The notes under the pieces: generated by a model
The model's input: the letters and a program-made list of their open reading frames with translations, nothing else
Told to the model about the DNA's origin: nothing
Database searches by the model: none
Made by a program: the position numbers and the translations under genes
Assembly (NCBI GenBank): GCA_016906335.1
Contig: JADEYG010000015.1
Coordinates: forward strand, 62,001-126,000
Length of the DNA stretch: 64,000 bases
Direction of reading: 5' to 3'
Origin: Novakomyces olei
Taxonomy: Eukaryota > Ascomycota > Novakomycetes > Novakomycetales > Novakomycetaceae
Part shown: piece after piece, positions 57,537 through 64,000 of the stretch
Position numbering within the stretch: position 1 is the stretch's first letter
Layout of the letters: the number at the start of each line of letters is the position of its first letter

Positions 57537-58571
57537 TCATACAACGACAAAACTCGTACCGCACCCGCCTTGCACAAACTTGGCTCTGCCCTCAATCGCT
57601 ACCTTGTGTACATAATCAACATCGGCAGTCGTCCCTGTCCCACAATTACCGTGCTCGTTCCAGCCCCAGGCGTAGCAGTTGCAATCGTGAGTTCCCAAGC
57701 AATGCTCACTGCCAGCGCTTAAAGAGTCAAGCGGAGGAAGATGGCTCGGAGCAAACTGGGCGTGATTATTACGGCCATAGGAGACGACTTTCCCATCACT
57801 GCACAAGATGTGTAATGTCCCCCAGCCTGTCTGAATGTCCACAAGACCAGACGCTGCCTTTATACTGCGAGGAAGTCCCCATTTCTCTCCGCCCAAAACG
57901 TAAGCCGTGTCCTGCACTGCGATAACAGTGGCGTCCGGTAGGCATTTGACCTGCCTTACAAAGGGACCCGTGGGCGTTGTAGAAAGGGAGACTTGTTGCA
58001 GTCCAAAATCCAGCCCTACAGGCGAAAAAACATGTTTTAAATGCGTTAGCGACTGGCCCAATTGGCCCTTGCGACAATTCCCACAGCCCCATACACTACC
58101 ACCATCCTGAGCCACTGCTGCCCAATGGTTGAGGGAGCACGCTACAGAGCCAAAAGCTGGCATTTCGTGCTGAGAGAAAACCCTATGCAGACTTGTCCAG
58201 GTGGCAAACTGCCTTTCGGGCCCGAGAGAGCCCTTGTCGCAGTGTCCGCAGGCCCACAATTCGCCCGCTGTATCAAGGGCAAGAGACAAGTTCCATCCGG
58301 CAGCAATTGATTTGACGGTTATGTTTAGGGGCAAAATGCTCTCTGTAAACTGCTTTACAATCGGCTGTGGCCCCGTTCCACACTGGCCAGAGCTGTTTAG
58401 TCCACACGCGTAGACGCGACCATTGCCAGAGAGCAAAAGTGTATGATTTCCACCAGCCGCAATTGCTACAATTTCAGCGGGCGAACTTGGTACCGCGCTC
58501 GGGACGTGTACGTCGTCACACGTTCCTAACCCTAATTGCCAGTTTCCATTAGAGCCAAAGGCATACAGCAT
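57537..58571 (-). CDS. ATS1: Ats1-like RCC1-repeat protein
   Basis: One exon, ATG at 58571, 344 aa, near the size of yeast Ats1. Seven short RCC1 blades are visible: MLYAFGSNGNWQLGLGT, AAGGNHTLLLSGNGRVYACG, LNSSGQCGTG, AAGWNLSLALDTAGELWACG, NCRKGQLGQ, VVSYGRNNHAQF and CYAWGWNEHGNCGTG. No presequence or membrane segment, so cytosolic. In yeast, Ats1 works with Kti11 in diphthamide synthesis and Elongator-linked wobble-uridine modification. That role is taken from the homolog. A CCTAACCCTAA telobox word falls in the first codons (58525-58535). It is divergent with RAP1 and converges with TAD3. Confidence 0.85.
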   Translation of the reverse strand: MLYAFGSNGNWQLGLGTCDDVHVPSAVPSSPAEIVAIAAGGNHTLLLSGNGRVYACGLNSSGQCGTGPQPIVKQFTESILPLNITVKSIAAGWNLSLALDTAGELWACGHCDKGSLGPERQFATWTSLHRVFSQHEMPAFGSVACSLNHWAAVAQDGGSVWGCGNCRKGQLGQSLTHLKHVFSPVGLDFGLQQVSLSTTPTGPFVRQVKCLPDATVIAVQDTAYVLGGEKWGLPRSIKAASGLVDIQTGWGTLHILCSDGKVVSYGRNNHAQFAPSHLPPLDSLSAGSEHCLGTHDCNCYAWGWNEHGNCGTGTTADVDYVHKVAIEGRAKFVQGGCGTSFVVV

Positions 58572-58965
58572 TATACTGCAAAAGATGGACGGCAGGACGC
58601 ATCTTTTATTTCTACACTAAAACCGGGGAATGGCATATTAATTTTGTAAATAATACTGAGTTTGTTATATGTGTATATCTTTGTTTAGCAGTATATATAT
58701 ATTGAATTTTCTGTATATTTTATTTTCTTTACATTAATTTTTTTCATATATAATTTTTTGTACCATTGTCTTTGCTGCCTATTCCCAACTCAAGTAACCT
58801 TAGCTAAACAAATATGGTTTTAGCGTATCCGCATATCGGTTTAAGAGCAAGACACGCGTGCTGGTCAACCTTTACGCGCAGCGAAAGCCGCTGATCAAAT
58901 TTCCCTTTTGAGTGACCATTGAAACTGCTCTCTGGAAAGTTTAGACAAACTGTCCTGTAACGGAC
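58572..58965. promoter_or_regulatory. Divergent ATS1/RAP1 promoter
   Basis: 394 bp between two start codons. A minus-strand open frame here (58804-59046) overlaps RAP1 exon 1 and is not taken as a gene. No clear site recognised. Confidence 0.45.
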
Positions 58966-61476
58966 ATGTCGCAGGTTTTTTCTGGGTCTGAAGAGACGGG
59001 CCCGCTGAAATTTTGGATACCTTTGACGTACGGGGACCGGGCGCATTGCCTTCGCACTATCAGAGTAAGCAAAAGAAAACTAAAATATCAGGGTTGCTGA
59101 TGCATTATGTGCTTTGTCTTATAAGGAACACGGTGGAGATGTTAGCAGAAGCGCAAAACAGCCAGGCGTAATTGCTATTGGAGAGCCAGGTCAGCAGGCG
59201 GTCGAGTATGACATAAAGTTTCTCTGGGACAGTATTGCAGCAGGCAAAGCTTTGCCCTTGGAACAATACAAAATTGATCCTTTAAGCCAGCAGGAGCTTA
59301 TTGGTAAAGTTCCGTTTGGCTCCAGTCGCGGACTGTAAGTCTTGTTTTTTTATTATTTTATTATTTTTTTGATAGATTATTATTTTCTTATTGTTCAATA
59401 AGTCATTACGTTTCTTTATTGCTGTCGGCAATTTTGTTTATGTCTGTCGCTATGTTGTTTTGAAATAAATGAACTTTTGGGTTTTGCTTTGCGGTTTGAT
59501 TATTTTACATTTAGATTTCATCTCGTTTCCCAAATACTTTTTCTCCACTTGTGCGATGGTCTTGTATATGATATTAATAGAATACAATTAACGCGGTCTA
59601 GTCGGTCAGAATTTACGTCAGAAGATGATCAAAAGATCGCTTTTGCCATTGAAAATATGTCTTTCCAAACAAATATGAGTGAACTTAGTCGCGAACTCGC
59701 TTCTAAAGTGCGTTGGGCCATATTTCACGTTTAATACTAATCCATAGTATCTTAATCACACTAAACAATCGTGGTACGAGCGTATAACTAAACGGTTCCG
59801 GGAGAAATATCTAGCTACTAAAGCGCGAAAGGGCCAAGAAGAAAACCATGATATCACTGAATTGAACAACAGATTAAATCATGAGCGACGAGCAAAAGCT
59901 GAGCTGCAGCAAAGGTATCATTACTAGAAAAAGGAGGAAATATAATAAAAATCAAAAACTAATAAACAAAGCTAATACGCATTTAAGTGTTAAAACCAAT
60001 TATAACAATAACATATCTAGTAAATAGTTTTTTGACAACAAATACTCCTCAATTTCTCATCTTACTAACATCAAGACAACAACTGCTGCGGCAATTTACG
60101 GAAGCAGATCACCGCTATCTCAAAAGTTGGCTTTTGGATCAAATGAATAAAGAGGGCAAGAACGCCTTGGACAATATCCAATTATATGCGAAAATATCCT
60201 ATCAAAGACCAATATACTCCGCCAGGGAATGGCAGATAGTTGCTCGGGCCAAACGGTACTATGGTCTTGCCGATGAGGACTCTGGAAATGAGCAGGAAAA
60301 GTATACAGGCTCGGTCGGAATTGCCTCTGAAGATGAAACAGATACAAGCGCTTCATCTCTCGGACAAACTGAAGCTCAAAATGCAATCCGTGAAAAAGAT
60401 GAGAGCAGGGAAACCGTCCCTGATTCTCAGGGATACGATTTTAGCCAAGGTCAACGTTCCAGAATGAATTCCTCTGTATCACAGCAATCCTATGACGAGT
60501 TTGAGCAGTATTCTAATCACTTGAAAAGGACTGCATCTCAAGCTGAAGCTAAAGAAAAGGCCGAAGAAAAAGGTGACCTCGGCAAAACTGAACAATTGAA
60601 GTCAGTTGAGTCGAATAGTCAAAATTCCATATCCCCTTTAGCAGAGTCTGGGCAGTTTAAAACGCCCGGAAATAACGTAACAGTGCCGACAGGCAACGAT
60701 TCCAGACCCAGTCCGATGAAAACAGCAGAGAGTCTACGCCATATTTCAGATGATCAGTACGTGCAGAGCAATTTGCATAAAAGATCAGCGCTAGAAATTG
60801 ATACTCCCTCGAAAACTTTATCCCAGTCGGAGACACAGCCGGCCAGGAAAAGGGCAAAATATTCTCATTTTTCACTGGACAAAGTAAAGAACCTTGGTGA
60901 AGGGCAAAAAATTGCTTTTTCACAGTCAGAATCGCAGGAAGTGGGAACTGACAATAAAAGTGCTGACAATAAGATACAGGTTGGTAATACGAATACCGAA
61001 ACCACAGAAAAGTCTGTGTCGCAATCGTCTGCTCGGGTAAATGAGGCAAATTTTGTTGCAAACGAAGATAGCCAGAATCAATCACCGACGGAAAATTTTA
61101 ATCACAAGCACTCGTCTGCCTCTGTTCAACGAGAAGCTGCGGCCGTTGGGAATGGGACTAATGCTGTTTTAAACGATAATTCGATTATAAACAATAATGA
61201 TACTTTAATCGACGAGGCGCACAAGTCTCTGGAAAGTCCTTTGTATCCTATTGATGTACAGTCGACTGTTACCACGCAAAAGCCGAAAAGAATACGTAAT
61301 AGCAAATCTCCTAGATCAGAGGCTTCTTCCAGCAGGTTCTCAGCATATGTGCAGGATCTGATGAAGGCTTACAGCCTTTCACGCGCTCAAGTGCTTGAGT
61401 GTGTGGATATGGGAACAGGAATACATCAGTACACTAACGTTGCCTGTGCTCTAGTCTCAAAAGATTTGCGTAAGTC

Positions 61477-61535
<59 letters not shown>

Positions 61536-61744
61536 TTTGTTTGTTTATTTAGTTATTCTTCTAATTCACAGCTATACCCGACTTTATCCCCGGTCTATGG
61601 ACAAAACAAGACGATATTGAAGTACTGCTTCCAGCTAGAGACCCAAGGCGCAGTCGTGTTGTAGCAAAACACGATCAAAATTTGGTAGACCAGCGATTGA
61701 ATTATTTGAAATCTCGATTCGATCTTGAACAGGCGATAGAGTGA
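58966..61744 (+). CDS. RAP1: Rap1-type telomere protein (BRCT-Myb-Myb-RCT), 6 exons
   Basis: Exons 58966-59064, 59126-59334, 59581-59707, 59748-59914, 60076-61469 and 61572-61744 give 722 aa (introns 61, 246, 40, 161, 102 nt), close to S. pombe Rap1. Rap1 sits at telomeres, directly or through a TRF-type partner, and controls telomere length, silencing and end protection. Domains: BRCT (1-100) with FWIPLTYGDRAHCLRTIR and YDIKFLWDSIAAGKALPLEQ; Myb 1 (about 107-165) with RSEFTSEDDQKIAFAIEN and HTKQSWYERITKRF; Myb-like 2 (about 205-265) with FTEADHRYLKSWLLDQ and SAREWQIVARAKRYYG; a long Ser/Gln/Asn-rich disordered region; and the C-terminal RCT (about 620-715), FSAYVQDLMKAYSLSRAQVL then IPGLWTKQDDIEVLL. 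Junctions 4 and 5 use ACTAAC and CTAATT words. Confidence 0.9.
61478..61550. repeat. (TTTA)n microsatellite in RAP1 intron 5
   Basis: About 15 ATTT units plus TTTG variants just after the donor of the last intron. Confidence 0.95.
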
Positions 61745-62070
61745 ATGTGAAGCGAGATTGTTTATGCTCGATAATTGTTTGTGTGGCTAGCGTGAATTCT
61801 ACACAATCAGTAATAGTTGCAACATATATATTGAAGACTGTGATTAACCCTAACCCTTCGTATATTGATAGCTAGCTGTAAGCACCAACTAACGGTGAGG
61901 CCTTGAGTGTTAAAATAAAGGAGACTGAAATATTGAGATTTTATTGTTATCGTTATCATGCCTGCTGTTTGAATTAATGCGTGTATGTAATTAGGTAAAT
62001 ACCAATTTGTTGGTATTTTAATTAATTTATTCTCAATTATTTCTTTAATTGTTTATTTAATTAATTAATT

Positions 62071-62119
<49 letters not shown>

Positions 62120-62185
62120 TTTCTTGCCATTATATGTACAAGCGGCTAGTGCCTCCGGCCACAATTCACTTATTATTAAAGCACA
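61745..62185. other. Convergent RAP1/MPH1 spacer with telobox and (TTTA)n
   Basis: Holds TTAACCCTAACCC at 61844-61856, about 100 bp past the RAP1 stop, and an (ATTT)n run at about 62070-62122. No gene seen. Confidence 0.6.
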
Positions 62186-64000
62186 TCACAGCAACGCATT
62201 CGACGACAAATCGGGCAGATCATCGCTATAATCAGTCGTATCACTGCCTTCACTTTTCTGGCTGCTTTCCTCGCAAGGCAGATCGTCTTCGTCAGATACG
62301 ATCCGCCTTCTTCGACTCTGGTCGAGAGAACGAAATTTGCGTTTTTTTTGCCCATTAACTTTAACTCCTTCCGTATCAGAATTAACAGCCGAGTGTTGAG
62401 GTAAGTTCAACGGCCGATCGGCCAGAACTTTAGGCGACACAAAGCTCCATTCGTCTTTTGGTTGGTCCTTTGTGGGAAAATCAAGGTCGAGTCTTAAATA
62501 TCGTTGAGGGTCCCATCTATCGATTGCTTTTGCAAGAGCGTGGATGGCCCTTGTCCGCCGTGAACAGGGAACAATAGTATGAGAGTTGCAAGGCAAATGA
62601 GATAAGCGTGATACTGAGGGCCCAAGTAGTCCAGCGTCAGGGCAGCCAAATCTCCGTAGCAATTGGGAGAATTGTTCGTCTGAAAGCAAACCAGAGTCTG
62701 TATTTTCAAAGCAGAGCGAATGTAAAAGCCGCAACTCTGTATTACCGTTAAAACCACCTCGGCTCGAATAAGAGGAATTGTTTTCCGTATCAGAATCGTC
62801 GTCAGAATCAATGTTAATTTTGGTTTTATTCGTCACTTTATTCTTTACTTTATTTTTATTTTTATTTCCCGCCTTTGGATGGCTCTGCACAAACAGAGTC
62901 AGGGCATTGTCCGGAGTGGACGGTTTCTCGATTGCGCGCATATCACACTCTGGCCGGATTCCATACGGAATAATCCGCTTTGACTCTGTCCGCGCCAATT
63001 CGATATTCTCCTCCGTCTCCAAATCCAACTGCAGAGCCTTGTAAGCGTCCAGAGCCTTTCGCAGTTTGAAACTTTCTTTGCCGGCCACACACAAGTTGAA
63101 TATTTTACCGGCTCTTTTCCTCCCTGTTCTGCCAACTCGCTGACGGTTTCGAATCAAAGACGAGCTTTGATCATAGGAAATTACAACGTCTACTTCCCCA
63201 ATATCCAATCCTTCTTCTCCGATACTCGTGGCCACCAGTATGTTTATGTCGCCGGCCTTAAACTGGTTTATTACCGCCTCCTGCTCCTGCCTTTTCATCC
63301 CGGGGATTCCATGGGCAGCAGTGGCACTCTGGCCTACAAACAGCCGAGGCTTGAACCTTTTGTCGCCCTGCTGCTGGATACACTCGACTATCTGCAACGC
63401 ACTCTGCCGAATACTGGAAAAGATCATTACCCTCGTGTCAGCGTTATCGCCGTTATCGCCGTCGGTATCGCCGTTATCACCGACGGAGCACTCATCAAAA
63501 TGGTCACGCAAGATTTGCAGAGTAATCTCCAGCTTTGGGTGCCCTACAAACTTTGGGTCACGTGTCCAGAGTTGTAGTCTACTGTGCATTGTTCGCCAGG
63601 CCGAGGACTGTACAATGTCATTGAGCAATTTGCCTCCTCCGCCAGACTGCCTTTTCGACTGCACATCAGCATCTATTTTGCTAATGCAGTCGTGAAACGT
63701 CCTCAGTCCATGGATTTGCAGGTAATCCATAGGCCCGGCCATGAGCGACAGAATGTGATAGTAAGGGTAGACCCAGGAAGTATTATTGTTGTTGCTATTA
63801 GAATTATTTGAACTATAACGATGGGCAGCAAAATGCTGTTTCGCCGTGCGCAATCCAAACAGCGTTAGCTTACTAGGCTCGTCAATTGTCGCCAGAGCCC
63901 CGGCGGCTTTCAGTTTCCTAAACACAGGAGCAATTGCTTGGGAAAACAGGTCAAGTGTCTCCATAATATCAAGTCCAGGCTGAACTTCAAACGTATCCTC
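62186..64000 (-). CDS. MPH1: Mph1/FANCM-type DNA helicase, C-terminal part
   Basis: The frame is open to the window edge, so only the last 604 residues are seen; the ATG at 63964 is internal. Mph1/FANCM remodels forks and D-loops, using 3'-5' helicase motor activity. Visible: the insert between motor halves (PMDYLQIHGLRTFHDCI); motif IV, VMIFSSIRQSALQIVECI; KRQEQEAVINQFKAGDINIL; motif V, VATSIGEEGLDIGEVDVVIS; and motif VI, RNRQRVGRTGRKRAGKI, with the arginine finger. After it comes a disordered tail with Ser/Asp stretches, a WDPQRYLRLDLDFP segment and an acidic end (SDTTDYSDDLPDLSSNALL). The Gly/Asp/Asn (DNGDTDGDNGDN) and NSNNNN loops are local expansions. Confidence 0.92.
   Translation of the reverse strand, partial: EDTFEVQPGLDIMETLDLFSQAIAPVFRKLKAAGALATIDEPSKLTLFGLRTAKQHFAAHRYSSNNSNSNNNNTSWVYPYYHILSLMAGPMDYLQIHGLRTFHDCISKIDADVQSKRQSGGGGKLLNDIVQSSAWRTMHSRLQLWTRDPKFVGHPKLEITLQILRDHFDECSVGDNGDTDGDNGDNADTRVMIFSSIRQSALQIVECIQQQGDKRFKPRLFVGQSATAAHGIPGMKRQEQEAVINQFKAGDINILVATSIGEEGLDIGEVDVVISYDQSSSLIRNRQRVGRTGRKRAGKIFNLCVAGKESFKLRKALDAYKALQLDLETEENIELARTESKRIIPYGIRPECDMRAIEKPSTPDNALTLFVQSHPKAGNKNKNKVKNKVTNKTKINIDSDDDSDTENNSSYSSRGGFNGNTELRLLHSLCFENTDSGLLSDEQFSQLLRRFGCPDAGLLGPSVSRLSHLPCNSHTIVPCSRRTRAIHALAKAIDRWDPQRYLRLDLDFPTKDQPKDEWSFVSPKVLADRPLNLPQHSAVNSDTEGVKVNGQKKRKFRSLDQSRRRRIVSDEDDLPCEESSQKSEGSDTTDYSDDLPDLSSNALL

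Noticed and set aside
58804-59046. Minus-strand ATG open frame of 80 aa, Arg-rich
   Set aside because: It overlaps RAP1 exon 1 on the other strand, resembles no family and sits in the divergent promoter; the RAP1 BRCT exon explains the conserved-looking sequence better.

Overview
The window is nuclear DNA of a fungus, most likely a non-Saccharomycotina ascomycete (Pezizomycotina- or Taphrinomycotina-like). Reasons: 48 short spliceosomal introns can be placed in 17 genes, mostly 35-290 nt, many with a CTAAC/CTAAT branch site only 5-13 nt before the AG. DUF3659/LEA-type proteins, a FANCM/Mph1 helicase, a BRCT-Myb-Myb-RCT Rap1 and TTAGGG-type motifs are also present. I cannot name the species. 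No tRNA, rRNA, CRISPR array or intact transposon was recognised.

Layout. 1-3.5 kb: the 3' end of an HNH-endonuclease-domain gene, a frameshifted POM152-like nucleoporin remnant, a roughly 72-bp tandem repeat and a possible mobile-element scar. 3.5-10.7 kb: four intronless genes for acidic, low-complexity proteins. Two have DUF3659/LEA repeats and two share a C-terminal KLHGDVTLS motif; they look like a stress-protein cluster. 11.1-22 kb: metabolic genes, namely a spliced 4HBT thioesterase, a bacterial-type flavin monooxygenase, an aldo/keto reductase, mitochondrial dihydrolipoamide dehydrogenase (with 12-nt and 7-nt microexons) and an APC-family permease. 22.4-31.6 kb: membrane traffic and cortex genes, namely a p24 cargo receptor, a synaptobrevin, a septin, the FYVE protein Vac1/Pep7 and a Git1-like glycerophosphodiester transporter. 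33.6-64 kb: compact housekeeping genes, namely SEC7, prefoldin GIM4, APC2, a TMEM33/Pom33 protein, a GYF-domain Smy2-like protein, FMP25, a U1A/U2B''-like protein, LUC7, TAD3, ATS1, RAP1 and the 3' part of MPH1.

Functional links. SEC7, Vac1, p24, synaptobrevin, Smy2-like and Git1-like proteins all act in or pass through the secretory/endosomal system. The U1A/U2B''-like gene and LUC7 are a convergent pair of snRNP genes. TAD3 and ATS1 are a convergent pair both tied to tRNA wobble-base modification. RAP1, a telomere-binding protein, lies in a half-window where TTAGGG-type motifs recur in a promoter, in coding sequence and just downstream of RAP1 itself. Exon structures were inferred by hand from splice consensus, reading phase and protein-family similarity; they have not been checked against transcripts.
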